From positions 137,501-201,500 of the forward strand of contig JAWDGP010006556.1 in the NCBI GenBank assembly GCA_033675545.1: 64,000 nt of DNA, given 5' to 3'. The notes under the pieces are model-generated. The model did no database searches. It had not been told where the DNA came from and worked only from the letters and a program-made list of their open reading frames with translations. Numbering within the stretch: the first letter of the stretch is position 1; each line of letters begins with the position of its first letter. The stretch comes from Elysia crispata (taxonomy: Eukaryota > Mollusca > Gastropoda > Plakobranchidae). Shown one piece after another: positions 1 through 13,600 of the stretch. A program made the translations under genes and the position numbers.

Positions 1-382
1 TCTCTCTCTCTCTCTTTTTCTCTCTATACCCCACCTTTTCTCCCCACATCGCCCACGCCAGACGTCATAACACCTCCATACATAGCACGCTCCGACGTAT
101 GTCGTGTATCAGAACCTTGTTTTGCTGTCCAGCTAAAAGTTCCGTCATGGCTAGAGCAGTGGACACTACACTGTAATCCTATGTAAACAGAAAACTCTAG
201 CATGGTCTGGGGTACCCTGGTTAAGTAGAATCTAAGGCCAACTCGGTTCTACAAATGGAGTTTTGTTCAAGCTTGTCGGGTCCGACTTTTGGGCGAAATA
301 TACTGACCTTTCAGACTTCCACTTCGATCGCCAGTCTGTCTGTCTGTCTATCGGTCTCTTCTCCGCCTTCCTCTTCGAATCA

Positions 383-385
<3 letters not shown>

Positions 386-462
<77 letters not shown>
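386..462. repeat. (TA)n microsatellite
   Basis: An uninterrupted TA dinucleotide run of about 77 bp, followed by several hundred bases of CT-rich simple sequence. It creates a spurious Tyr/Ile open frame across it. Confidence 0.95.
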
Positions 463-464
<2 letters not shown>

Positions 465-1016
465 CTCACGCTCTGTCGCTTTTTGTTTCATCATCTTTAA
501 CATCCCCTTCTTGTTTCTTCATCCTTTTCTCTCCTTACCCTCTTTCTCTTTTACTTTCGTTATTTTTTCTTTCCTTCTATGTAAAATTCTCTCTCTCCAC
601 TTCTGTTAGGCTCTCTCGCTCAACGATCTCTTATCTCTTTCACAAACATAGTACCCGGTACCGATCTGCCTTTGTCTGACGTCTGTCTCTGTATTTCTCT
701 TTACGTCTCTTTCTATCTATGTTTCTACCTGTCTCTATGTCTGTCAGTGTGTCTGTGTCCCCACCCCCCTATCTTTCTCTCTTGCTTTCTCTCTCACCTC
801 CCTTCATATCCACCCTGTTATATGCGACCTTAATCCGTCTCCACTAAAGGGTGACTTAAATCCTACCTGTCCCTCCCTGGCCAAAGCTGGACTCTCTGAT
901 AACGTCCTTATATTTATGACCTATGACCTCTGTGTCAACACCCCTATCACCCCTCCCCTCTCCCTCCCCTTCTCTCTTGCCACAGTTCCAACCCAGTACC
1001 ACAAGTTTTGCAATGA

Positions 1017-1026
1017 ATTACGTAAC
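1017..1026. promoter_or_regulatory. Candidate NFIL3/PAR bZIP binding site
   Basis: The 10-mer ATTACGTAAC fits the palindromic consensus RTTAYGTAAY bound by NFIL3/E4BP4 and PAR-type bZIP proteins. It lies about 1.8 kb upstream of an exon that encodes such a bZIP domain, so autoregulation is possible. By chance roughly half a match is expected in 64 kb, so the position, not the match alone, is what suggests function. Confidence 0.3.
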
Positions 1027-1707
1027 ACATGATTAACTTAGGAGACATATTAATAGAAATCATAGTATCAAAACCATTGCCTGACCATATGGTATGCAGA
1101 GAGTTAGTTCGAAACTGTGGCTATGGCCACACTCTGCCGATTTTCATTCTCCTACTCTAGCACTTCAAGCTCAATGAATTTGCAACAAAACTTATTCTGC
1201 TGGGTTTTTTCCCTCCGTGCGAGCTTCCAAGTGTAAAGACAAGACCAGGAGATTCAATGCTGCTTCTCATTAAATTAAAAAAAAGTCATTCGAGACATTC
1301 GAGAGGATTATACAAACTTTTTTCTTCATATTTTAGACATTCTGTCTTGTTGTGACACTTTTAGTAAGATGTAGTGAGTTAAAGGTAAAAACAGGTATTG
1401 ATGAAACAATAGAAAACTTGATCTTGATTCTGAGACACACAGTCTTACAAAGTCGTAATACATTATATAAAAAACCTAAAATACTTATATAAATAAGTAC
1501 TTTATCCACCGATCCGACCACGACAGAGAAAACTATAGTGACAGAACTACGGTGTTATTATGTTTTCTAAATGATTCTCGTTCTGTGGAGAAATATTCAA
1601 AGCATCGAATAGAAGCGTAGCTCTAAGAAGTGCTGTTTAAAGTCTCATTTCTCATTCTTGTTTCCCGGTAAGCAAAATTTCTGAAGATTATCATATTTTA
1701 CCATTAT

Positions 1708-1880
<173 letters not shown>

Positions 1881-2046
1881 AAAATAATGACATATTCATT
1901 ATTTTATTTCTATCATCATCATGGTCGTCATCGTCGCTATCATCATCACCGTTATCATCAACGAGAACAAGAAAAACTATAGCAGTGATATCCACAATTC
2001 TCAATAAAGTTGTGATCAACATTATTATCATTTACATTTTCATATC

Positions 2047-2066
2047 TTGTTGTTGTTGTTGTTGTT

Positions 2067-2111
<45 letters not shown>

Positions 2112-2191
2112 CTTCTTCTTCTTCTTCTTCTTCTTCTTCTTCTTCTTCTTCTTCTTCTTCTTCTTCTTCTTCTTCTTCTTCTCTTCTTCTT
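2047..2191. repeat. (TTG)n-(TTC)n compound microsatellite
   Basis: TTG units run from 2047 to 2110 with one TTA unit, then switch sharply to TTC units until about 2191. All six frames give homopolymeric peptides. The switch is a single junction, with no mixed zone. Confidence 0.95.
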
Positions 2192-2807
2192 CATGTCCTC
2201 TCTCTTTCACTTCCCTCCACCCCTCTTTTTCACATTTCAATGGATTTTTTCCTCTCCGAAACTGTAACTGCTTACTAAACACAGGTCACCAGTTCAATGA
2301 CTTACATTCCATGGTGTTTATCACACCTAAATCATGACTCATATTTTCTCTTTTGTAGTTGCCATGAATAAAACATCCTTTTCGAGATATTCCGCCTTAC
2401 AAGCGCAAAGAATCTCCCATCAAGTTATAAATGGGAAGGAGAGTTGCTTTAAGAATAAGAATAGAGTGGTGGTTTTGCAAAGACTAAATCTATTTGTAGC
2501 TCCTGTTAAACATTCGTTATCATGAAGGTTGAAATAAATGTGCACTTATGAATTACCGCAAGGCCTTTTTGACCAGCTCTTCACTTGGTTTTTTTACTTA
2601 GTTATCTGTCTTACACCCGTCTGGCGTTGTGTTTCCTAATCCATTTTCTCTCGCTATGACACTCCTTCCCTTCTACTACCTTATAACATTCTGATAAAGG
2701 TTTGATGAGCTTGAATTGGCATCATCCCTAGGTGAAGAGATTAGTATTAGCGGTTTATGCTTGCGTAAAATGTAAATTTTAAAACTCTTTTCACATTGTC
2801 TTTGCAG

Positions 2808-3292
2808 ACACCGGGGGGTCCCTGGTGGGCATAATGCACCACCAGCAGCAACATCATAGTCAGCATCAGCACCACCACCAGCATCTGCATCAGCAGCAGC
2901 AACACCACCATCATCAGCTACCACACCAGCAGCACCACGACCACCAGCACCAACAGCAGCAGCATCAGCAGCAACAGCAGCAGCATCTTCAGGATCTCCA
3001 CTTGCAGCATCCTGACCTGCATCATCACCACCAGCAACAACAACAGCAACCGCACCAGCCACATCAGCAGCAGCAGCAACAGCACCATCAGTTCATGGCT
3101 GAGACCGCGCAGTGGCTGGCTGAAGACAGCCAGGATGAGTGTGTGCCCAAGATGGTCCACCGCCGAGCTAAGCGGATCATACCTGACACGGAGAAAGACG
3201 AGAAGTACTGGGAAAAACGGAAGCGAAACAATATGGCCGCCAAGCGGTCTCGCGAGAACAAACGAGTTTTAGAAAATGATATTAGGCAAAAG
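2808..3292 (+). CDS. bZIP transcription factor (NFIL3/PAR/CES-2-like), His/Gln-rich and basic-region exon
   Basis: This internal coding exon belongs to a sequence-specific DNA-binding factor that acts in the nucleus. A pyrimidine-rich acceptor ending TTTGCAG precedes 2808, and the donor AAG|GTGAAT follows 3292, leaving phase 0. The frame is fixed by the bZIP sequence and is open from the acceptor. Residues in order are a short Gly-rich start, about 85 residues of His/Gln (2834-3091), an acidic linker (MAETAQWLAEDSQDE), and then RRAKRIIPDTEKDEKYWEKR followed by the basic region NNMAAKRSR. The motif N-x2-AA-x2-SR and the YWEKR lead-in match NFIL3/E4BP4 and PAR proteins. The exon ends inside the zipper after DIRQK. 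The true start codon lies in an upstream exon that was not found; the ATG at 2834 is in frame but follows the acceptor. The exact subfamily (NFIL3, vrille, PAR or CES-2) is uncertain. Confidence 0.9.
2834..3091 (+). repeat. Coding CAN-codon repeat (His/Gln tract)
   Basis: This is an imperfect run of CAG, CAA, CAC and CAT codons inside the bZIP exon, coding mainly Gln and His with a few Leu, Pro and Asp. The mixed codons and open frame show it is held as protein sequence, unlike the pure microsatellites elsewhere in the window. Such tracts commonly vary in length between alleles. Confidence 0.9.
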
Positions 3293-4192
3293 GTGAATTC
3301 AGATTATAATGTTTGTTTTTCTTTTTTTTTTTCTTGCTTTCTTGTTGCCGACACTAATTTTTTTATTCGATGCGAAGTCCTTAAGGCTGAAAATGTTATG
3401 TAATTTATCACGGTAATCAGCTATAATTTAATAATTCAGACTAAGGCCAACTATTGTGTGATAAATCTTCATTTTCAAGGCAAAATTCACGGCAAACAAA
3501 ATGAAGAGTGGTGAGGCCTGTTTCATGTTTTTAAAAAGTTCTCATTGTAGCCAGAAAAACAAAAATGGGCAACAGAGTCGATTGACATTTTGGAGATCAA
3601 AACCGCAGAAAAGCATAACTATGTTTTAAAATCTTTCTATAGAGAAAAAATTCAACTTCAACTTGAACCGAAAACTTGACGTTGAATGACAAGTTTATGT
3701 TACATATGATATATATACCAAGTTAAATTTAAGAGTAAATTATTGTTTCCTTTACTGAAGCAGTAAATAATAGAGATTCACAGTAAGCACTTCCTTAAGG
3801 CATGTGCAATGTAGACTTAGAGGTGAAGATTTTAATAATTTGTATTGAAGTATCAGCCTTTAGCTTTCTAACATTGATATTATACAGACTCGATGAGCTG
3901 TTAAATCATAATTTCAACATTCTTGCTCGTCTAAAAATTTCAGCTTTCCTCCTCTTAAATATGTAGAACCACCTTAGCACCTGCGAATTTCAATCAACGT
4001 TTCCTCCAAGGCAATCTCATGCGAGGCCCTTCAAAGAAAGACATTACCACAGGCCTTGCAAGAGTCAGTGAGCAGCTTACAGCATGTGGTCTTAGCCGAA
4101 GCTGACTTCGACTGTTGATAGTTAAGCTTTAAACGAAACGAATTTCGTTCACAATAGAATTGTAAATAAAATTGCCTTTTCTGTAATTTCAG
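3293..4192 (+). other. Intron between basic region and zipper of the bZIP gene
   Basis: A 900-bp phase-0 intron with donor GTGAAT and acceptor CTGTAATTTCAG. It splits the domain between the basic region and the body of the leucine zipper. Reading on past the donor adds about 36 unrelated residues before a stop at 3403. No other feature is seen in it. Confidence 0.85.
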
Positions 4193-5437
4193 GTTACTTG
4201 CCTAGAGGAAAGTAACGCGATGTTACGCAAAGAGTTGGCCGTGATGAAATCTCGCTTCGGCCTCGCGCCTGATCAGAACATCATGACCCCCGAGGAGCGC
4301 GCCCAGTGTCTTCAGGAGATCAAGGCCAACATGGAGGCTAACGCAGCTCGGCGCCGCAAGGAGAGCTCTGGAAGCGGAGATGACGTCAGTTCCACATCCC
4401 CCTCAGTGTATCCAGTGACACTTCACGTCGGCGGGGGAGGAAGCGGGCCTGGCACTGCCGCTACATCAACGTCTTCGCCTGATGAGGTTGATAAGAGAGG
4501 CGGAGAAGATTCTGATGACTCCAACAGCCCAAAGGTGGAGGAGGGACCAGGCTCTGCCGGCGGTGACGTGGGAGAGGTTGGCTACGGTCCCTCTGCATAC
4601 GGACCGTTCAACCCTTCCCCCAGCTGGGGGCCTATTGGAGCATCAGGGATGAATGCATTCCCTGGAAGTAGCACAGGAGCACCTGGTCACGTTTTCTCTC
4701 CAGCTCTAAACGGAGGAGTCGGAGGATCAACAAAACTGTCTCCAATCTCCAACTCTTTTCAGGAGAAAGGAGCAGGTGGAGGATTCGGTCGGTTTGTGGG
4801 CGGCGTCGCAGGTTTGGGAGCCTACGCAAGACCTCCATATGATTACTTCTCTCAGTACTCCTCCCAGATGCTTTACGGCGCAGGAGATGGAAGTGGCCTG
4901 CCGGGAGGAGCAGCTCCGGCAGATCTGAGCACCAACCGCAACAAACGCCAGGAGGAGGGTTCGTCCGCCAGAGGGGCGTCTTCTGCTGGTCTGACTGGCA
5001 ATGGGGGCGGCGCCAGAGGAAGTGGAATGGGAGGTCCCACCAAGATAGAGCATATTGGTCACTCGATGATTCCAAGTCCTGGAGCAGGAAGTAACGGGGG
5101 AGGCGGTATCTTGCTGGATGATATGACCGCGATGGCGTCATCCCTAAGTCACAACAGCAGTGGTCGTAGTTCAGGCGGAGGGCAGGATCCTCAAATGCTT
5201 GTCCGCGGTCTCACTCTCCCCACTCGTCTGAGTAACCCATTGTCTAGCGAGGGAGGGGCGGGCGCTGGAGTCCCACATGGGTTGGCAGCGGAAGCGGCCA
5301 CCTTAGCAACCGGAAGTCAAGGCATCAAAGGCCCTGAAGAAGAGCACCTCAAGCGAGAGAACGACGCCCTCAAGATGGCGGTGAGAACCCTCACTGCACA
5401 GATGGAACACATGAAAGACCAAGTGTACAAAGAGTAA
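4193..5437 (+). CDS. bZIP transcription factor (NFIL3/PAR/CES-2-like), zipper and C-terminal exon
   Basis: This is the last coding exon of the bZIP gene, starting in phase 0 after a clear acceptor and ending at TAA. It opens with VTCLEESNAMLRKELAVMKS, completing a zipper whose d positions read I, L, L, M and whose a positions are V, N, L, F. RFGLAPDQ follows, close to the KLKFGL ending of the NFIL3 zipper, then a Glu/Arg-rich helix (TPEERAQCLQEIKANMEANAARRR). The next 340 or so residues are low-complexity Gly, Ser, Ala and Pro and are probably disordered. The final 29 residues (from 5348) form a second leucine heptad array, L-x6-L-x6-L-x6-M with Asn at the first a position and no basic region. 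That tail is not part of the NFIL3 or PAR architectures I know. The coding exon is GC-rich compared with its flanks, as expected for a real gene. Confidence 0.9.
   Translation, partial: VTCLEESNAMLRKELAVMKSRFGLAPDQNIMTPEERAQCLQEIKANMEANAARRRKESSGSGDDVSSTSPSVYPVTLHVGGGGSGPGTAATSTSSPDEVDKRGGEDSDDSNSPKVEEGPGSAGGDVGEVGYGPSAYGPFNPSPSWGPIGASGMNAFPGSSTGAPGHVFSPALNGGVGGSTKLSPISNSFQEKGAGGGFGRFVGGVAGLGAYARPPYDYFSQYSSQMLYGAGDGSGLPGGAAPADLSTNRNKRQEEGSSARGASSAGLTGNGGGARGSGMGGPTKIEHIGHSMIPSPGAGSNGGGGILLDDMTAMASSLSHNSSGRSSGGGQDPQMLVRGLTLPTRLSNPLSSEGGAGAGVPHGLAAEAATLATGSQGIKGPEEEHLKRENDALKMAVRTLTAQMEHMKDQVYKE
4381..4388. promoter_or_regulatory. TGACGTCA palindrome in bZIP coding exon
   Basis: A full cAMP-response-element palindrome lies within codons of the Ser-rich segment. 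It may be coincidence of codon use (DDVS). It is one of five full copies in the window. Confidence 0.2.
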
Positions 5438-5450
5438 TTTTGGACCAAAA

Positions 5451-5456
5451 AATAAA
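5451..5456 (+). terminator. AATAAA, possible poly(A) signal
   Basis: The hexamer lies 14 bases after the bZIP stop codon. If used, it would give an unusually short 3' UTR. The sequence after it is ordinary AT-rich DNA, so the true end of the transcript may lie further downstream. Confidence 0.25.
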
Positions 5457-6196
5457 AACAAAAAACAAACGGCAGCAATACAAATTCGCTCAAAAAATTC
5501 TAAGCCTCTCTTATTCTTAGCTGCCAACAGAATTACCTGAAATATGGGTACTAAAATATATGATACTTACAACTATGTTTGAGAAAATCTATTACCATTT
5601 TTGTATTGTAGCCGTGGGATTTGGGTTTTCTTGTTTTTGTTTTGTTTTATTTGTTTGTTGTTGTTTTATCTTTCTTTCTTTGATCTATTTAATTAACTGG
5701 GTTATGAAAAACAGTGTATGCAGTTGTATTCGAGTATACAACTTATCGAAATAATGATATTTTGATTGATGCAGATAGCATATATTGATGGTTGCTGTTT
5801 TGCTTGATTGGCTCTTTGATCTTGTTCGTCCACTAGAAGGTGATAAAAGACCAACGTTTGTGCATCACATGCATTATATGAGCTTCACAGTGGGGTCCGT
5901 AATGATGGGAAGACAGTAAGGCAAGCTCAGTCGATAAAAGGCAGTCCTTATTCTACGACTTAACATCGCTAAAAGTGATAAAGTACGCGTTTTCCCGTCG
6001 CTCCCTGGTGATAGCTAGGATGCTAGAGCAGCCTCTTGAAGCACTGAATTGCCTGTAGCTAATGGCCCTTTCCACAACAAAAATATGCCTATGGATCACT
6101 GATCAAAAGAATTTTAAATCGTTTGTAGATGGGTAAACAGTGAAAGGAGGCAAGTTGGCATCATATTGTTATCTCTATAATGTGCCTAAAGTGGTG

Positions 6197-6208
6197 ATTG
6201 ACGTCAAT
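6197..6208. promoter_or_regulatory. 12-bp CRE-type palindrome
   Basis: ATTGACGTCAAT is a perfect 12-bp palindrome containing TGACGTCA, a strong CREB/ATF-type site. It lies 760 bp downstream of the bZIP stop. No promoter is visible next to it. Confidence 0.3.
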
Positions 6209-6339
6209 ATTGAAAAGTATTGGATTATGCAACAGGTGAGAGGAAATTGTTCTCTTCAATATCCTCAGTCACCCACCTCTTTCAAAAACTTAAGGGTCCC
6301 AAGAACTCATTCAGACTGAAGCTAATTCAACGCCAATTT

Positions 6340-6708
<369 letters not shown>

Positions 6709-7132
6709 CATCTTATTTATGTATCTATTTTCAAAAATTGCGAAAATACTAGGCATTTATCCTTTACACGGAAAACATTATAACACCTGCATACATTTGC
6801 ATAATATATTAGTAAAAACCATTTCCATGAATTTCACTGCCGCTCAGTATTTACGTACTTCGCCTATTTCCACGTTCATTTGTTTGAGTACCGCTCACAA
6901 ATTACCGAGGTCACTTAATTCTTATAAACAAAAAACAACAGAAAAAAAGGAAAGAAAAAAATATACAAAAAGGAAAAACTAATTATAAGATGTAAAAATG
7001 TTGAGAAATTATTTAAGATCCCTTCGTATAGTTTTCATTGTGTGGGATGTAATTAACTGTTTATCAACTAAAAAAAAATATGATTCTCTAATTCTTTGCA
7101 TTCAAACTAAATTTTGACTTTTACTTTTGTTT

Positions 7133-7249
7133 TTAGTTTGTTTTGTTTTGTTTTGTTTTTTCAGGCAGGGACTGTTTCTGCGTTTTGCAGATGTGTGTGT
7201 GTGTGAGGGGGAGGTCGAAAAGAGAGATAGAGAGAAAGAGAGAGGAGTA

Positions 7250-7283
<34 letters not shown>

Positions 7284-7363
7284 TGATAGACAGACAGACA
7301 GGCAGACAGACAGGCAGACAGACAGAGAGTGAGAGAGAGGAAAAAAAAGGGGGGGGGGGGGGA
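7133..7363. repeat. Mixed simple sequence: TTTTG, TG, GA-rich, CAGA, poly-G
   Basis: In order: TTTTG pentamers, a short (TG)n, about 80 bases of GA-rich purine tract, CAGA/CAGG tetramers (7287-7325), and a run of about 12 G near 7350-7362. From about 7205 the + strand is almost wholly purine plus CAGA units. Confidence 0.9.
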
Positions 7364-7895
7364 AGAGCGTGTTTCGATGCCACAATATATCTCACCGTTT
7401 ATATTTAGTGATACTTCTTGTCTATCTTCCATCATCTGGTTACTGGTCGTTTATCCATTTTGTTGTAATTTGTTTTAGCTGCTCCTTTTTGTGTCTGGAA
7501 CTGTATTGGTTAGTATCTATATCGGTGTTAAGAAAGCATTTTTTTTCTTTGAGTTGATGTTCATGGAACTGGTGGTTTTGGTATTGTTATTTATTTTCCA
7601 GTTTTACACGACATATTAATAACTGTTACCTATTCTGGATAGTTTTACTATCATTAGCATATCAATTTGTGATTCCCTAAGATAGTTTCTCGTAATCTGA
7701 GCAGATGGTATCATCATCTCTAGAATCCTCTATCTCCCCATCGGTGACAACATGATTTGATTTTAACCGACAGTTGATGGCGCTTATGGTGAGACCCACA
7801 TATCAGAGGTATTTTGCAACATATATCATCTTCACTGCCAGACGTAATTTCCTTCAGCCTTATCATGATTATAATATCAATATCACATGGGTGAT

Positions 7896-7997
<102 letters not shown>

Positions 7998-8740
7998 ATG
8001 TATTTAGTTGAATTTAGCCACTAAATTCATTTTGCTCATGTCTCTGTCATCAGGTGAAAACTATGTCTTAATTAGCATCCGCAAGCTTAAAGAGTAAAAC
8101 AAATAAACAACAACAAAAAAAGCTCTAGCTCGTAATATATTTATGTTTATGCCATTTTATTGTGGTTTTTTTTTTTTTTCCATATCGTCATTTTATACCT
8201 GAGCGTTTTGATATGCTTGTGTAATTAACGTATACTTGAGGCAAATAAAAAAGTAGGTCTGCTTCGTTCATAATTATGTTCTATTCCTTTTTCTTTAATG
8301 TGTAAACACACAGCGATATACATGTGAGTATTTTCAATTAAACTCGTATCAACTTTTTTCTTATTTTATTATTATTGCTTGTAGGCCTATTCTTTAAATG
8401 TTTTTGTTCTCAATGTCTTAACTGTCGCAGAAAGTAGAAATGCTTTGCGCATGTATTTATTTGATGCATAAGCTCCCTGTTTTAGGACAGGTCATGGATT
8501 ACACACTGATATTAGATTTATATAAACTTGATTTGAAAATCATTTTATCCAATCTTAAAAGTGTTTTAATCACTGAGATCTAAAGGAGAGGATCGTGTAT
8601 TATAATTTTATATATTCGTGTATTTGCAATCGTGAGTTCATAACTAAATAACAATTTTTTTTCCACCGTAGTTCAAATATATAATTCACGAAATTATTAC
8701 TTCAGAACTTTAAATGCCCAGATTGTTATCAATATTGTCG

Positions 8741-9198
<458 letters not shown>

Positions 9199-10196
9199 CA
9201 TTACCATCTTCATAGTCATCATGACTGTTATCATTAAAACCATTACCATCATTAACATCATTATAATCACCATTATTATTACTACACCTATGATAGTAAT
9301 TGCTATTAATGTAATTATTGTTATCCGCATTATCATCATCAAACTTTTGTGATTCTTTCCCCTTGTCATCTACAAACTATTATTCCAATTAAGTCAAACA
9401 CTGTTCATTTATTTTGATTTTTCAATTTCGATATAATGTAATGTGAAGCCACGAAACAGAAAATCTAATAGTGGCTTTTCACTTTTTGTTTCACAGTAAA
9501 AGTCAACAAAAGGTCTCGTTTTCTCGTTCCTTTTCATATAAATAGCATCATGCCTATATCATGCGTTGTTTCGTTGGGGATCGACATCGACTACTTCATA
9601 TGCATATATTTATATAGGCAAGACAAAATCTAGAATGCGTATCTAGATCCAGCTCAAACCTTGAGTCACAGGGAGGAAATGTACCCTACACACTTACAAT
9701 GTCACCAAATCGGTGCCGCCATAGACGAGAGTAAAATATGATCATCTGCATAATTATTTTTGCTGTTTTGTTTTTGTTTGTGTCATTTTTTGTTTTGTTT
9801 ATATTAGGTCTCTGCAAAGGCCTTCAGAGTCACTTTGTACTGACAGATTTTTATAAGTGCTACGTCTTCTGATAGGCGACACCATTATGTTGCCCAACAA
9901 TCCGCGTTTTGGCATAACTTGTATGAATTTCAAGTAATAAATTGGAGAGGCTGCGACTGCCTGTTCATCCATCTCCACTAGTCGAAAGAGCCAGAAAAGC
10001 TTTAATTATGAGAGCATTATCTTTATCATGGTTCCTTTTTCTATATTTTTCTTCTTACAGGCAAGATTTTTTTTTAGGAATTCTGAATGTTTATATACGT
10101 GATGTATTTGTAAAAATTTGTGGCTAAACATGGGACTGCACATGTTTTTCTTAGAGTTTATTTATTGAGCTACGTATTACTTTCTAACTTTTGTTA

Positions 10197-10617
<421 letters not shown>

Positions 10618-13600
10618 TTTATTTTCATCATCATCGCCATCTGCCTCTTTGTTTGTTTGTTTTTTCAAAAGATCTCCTAACATTGTCGTAATTTTAACGA
10701 TTATCGCCATTTATCATCAATATTGTAAACTGTATCATCGGTCTTTTTAACCATATTTGTATCTCGCTTTTTTTTTCTTTTTTTTTTCCATTTCTTATTT
10801 ACGCAAATTTCAGCTAAATAAGGCACAAATTTTTTCTCAGGGAAATAAATTTTGGACCACTTCTTCAGAATGTCCACAAATTATCTTAATATGTTACACT
10901 TGGGCAGTCACTTTTGTCCAAGTATAGTTATGTAAATTGCGTTTTGTTTGTTTCAATCCTCTATTTTTTGATTGCTTATTTTTCCACTTTACAATGTGTT
11001 AAAAAAGGCTCTTCATTAAGATAAAAATATGTAGTAGTGCTATATCACCATCAGATCTAATTGCATACTTTTGTTAGTTATGTTGAATGGTTTCTGGTTT
11101 TTCCAAGCTCAATACATTTTCTTTTTAGTTTTCACAATCTTGAAAGTGCCAGAGACTTAATTGTGAATATAGATGTACATATTCCACTCATAAAATATCG
11201 TGCAGTCCAGTATTATGTTTTTAATGACTTGAAGTATTTCCTTTGTCATTGATGGGAATCTTTTTTTTTTCTTTGTTAATCAATTATTCTTCACTAAACC
11301 GGTACCATGTTTTTAAAAGAATCACCGATTTCGAACCTCTAAAGATCGAGACAAGAATTATTTAAGAATTTGTCTCGAATCTTATAATTTTCAAGAACAT
11401 CTGAATTTTTCATGACAGTTTTTAAGCTAAATATCTTTTCAGATTTCCCATTCATGCGTTTTTCTTCCTTTTTGATTACTTATGCTTTGACGATAATAGC
11501 TGTTACATAGATCCTGACTGTATTTGAGATTGGACGTGCCGATTTACTTGGAATTTATTATGTTCTGAAACGGTTTATTTACTTTGTAAAAATTACATGT
11601 TGTATATATTTTAAAATGATAGATCATCGCTGCTTAGCAAAATTCTCTATTCATCAACTCTAGTAAGATTTTAAAGACGAACTCGGTCACTTTAATTATT
11701 TCAAATACTGTTACGATTGTAAAACATGGTGCTTCATCAGTGGCGATACTTAATTATTCCTCGACTCAGTGTCGATACTTAATGATTCCTCGACAATTTA
11801 TGTTCATCAAGTCATGCATATCAGGAGAGAACTTTTTTTTCACCAATAGTTTAAAGATGGTAAAACATTAATTTTTTTTTTTTTTTTTTGGGTAAGTCTA
11901 CAACAGTTTTAGTAGAATATAATAAATAGAGGGGAGGAGAAGGGTTATTAGAATGACTAGAATGACTAGAATGACAGAGTAAGAGGAAAGAAGGCGAAGA
12001 GTACAAAGAATAGAACTGGAGTAAAAACAGTAGGGGGAATCAAAGTGAAAAGAATAGAGAGAGGAAAACCATGGAAGAAATTTAAGAGGAAAAGATTAGA
12101 AATAGAATAAAATGGTGAAAGACGAAATAAAGAAAAATATGGGGACATAATGTTTAACTTTTTTTTTCTTACATTTCTTAAGGTTTTTCAAGTTTAGGAT
12201 TGCTTGCAGAAATTCCAGTCATAGTGCATCAAGCAATAATTAAGCGTCGGTAAAACAAGTAGTCTATTGCTTCATTACGTGATTGAAATGTTCACTTATG
12301 TGCTATTTTGAATGTCAATATTAAACAATATATGACTTTGTCACTGCAAGGGTGTATATCCAAGCAGCCAGATACCATAGTTGCATTTAAATTGTACATA
12401 AAAGTCCCTGCAAGCAGTGGTTTTGCTGTTGGTAAGGGTTGGTGTGGAAAGAAATATGATGTAGAACACGTTTGAATCAATAAACTTTTGTCTATCACCA
12501 TCGGTGCCTTTGATTTACTCCACTTTTTGTGTAAACAATTTGTTTGTCCAACTTTACATGAGCGCAAGTGTTGCAGACTTTTTGCACTGTGTATTTTTCC
12601 AGTGCTTGAACTCTTTAACCCTTATAATTTTACTTCTCTTTTAGTGTGTAAGAACCTTAAAGCTTATTTAAAGCATGATAACTGTGGTATATTAATGATG
12701 TGGTAAAACATTCGTTAATGACCAGGCCATCACGCTAACTATACAACCATCAATATTTCGCGCCGTAGATAAAGTAGTTGATCATTATACAATGACATAA
12801 ACGATATTTTTTAACCAAATTCATTGGCCCGCTTTGTTTTGTCTCGATTTAAATATGGACCGAAGGATGTCCTGCCCTGTACCACTATACAGGCTCTAGG
12901 AAGAGGAAGTAAAACTAGGCATTGCTACACAGTACCTCAGCGCAGATTTGATTTATGCTTAAAATTTGGATCCAACACCGATTACCAGCAGCCTCAGTTT
13001 GTAAACACTGGTCTAAGAGTAGCATACACAAAGTAGTTACGATATTCTCGGCACAGTTACAGATCGTGGACAGCTGTTTCTTGTCAAAGTCACACTGTTA
13101 TGATGCATTACTGCGAAAAGTTATTTATTAACTGTTATAAAGAACAAAATGCGTTGTATTTTTTAAAAGAAAAACTGAATGGTACGCTCCCATTCCATAA
13201 TTTTCGAACGAGAAGGAAATAAGCTTTGATGTGTGTGTTTCTCTTTTAAAAGCGTTTTGTGGGAATAAAAGAGCTTGCCACAAAATGTTCCTTTTTGAAG
13301 AAAAAAATAAACCATTAATTTTCACCATAATAATATTCTTAGCCTGAGACCTTTTTCCTCATGAAATAAAAGAAAATAAAACAGATTTTTATAACTGTTC
13401 GCGTTTTAGAAAAAAAATAAAAAAAATACGTCATTCGCCTAGTGATGTGTAAGGGAAGTAATACGCTTTATTAGTAACCAAGAAAGCATAATTGGAATAG
13501 CCTCCCTTTGCTAAAACGAACTATTTTCAGATGATAAACATTGGGGGATAGAAATTTAAATCGTTTCACGTGCAGTTACTTTTTACTGGATCTTGAGCGT

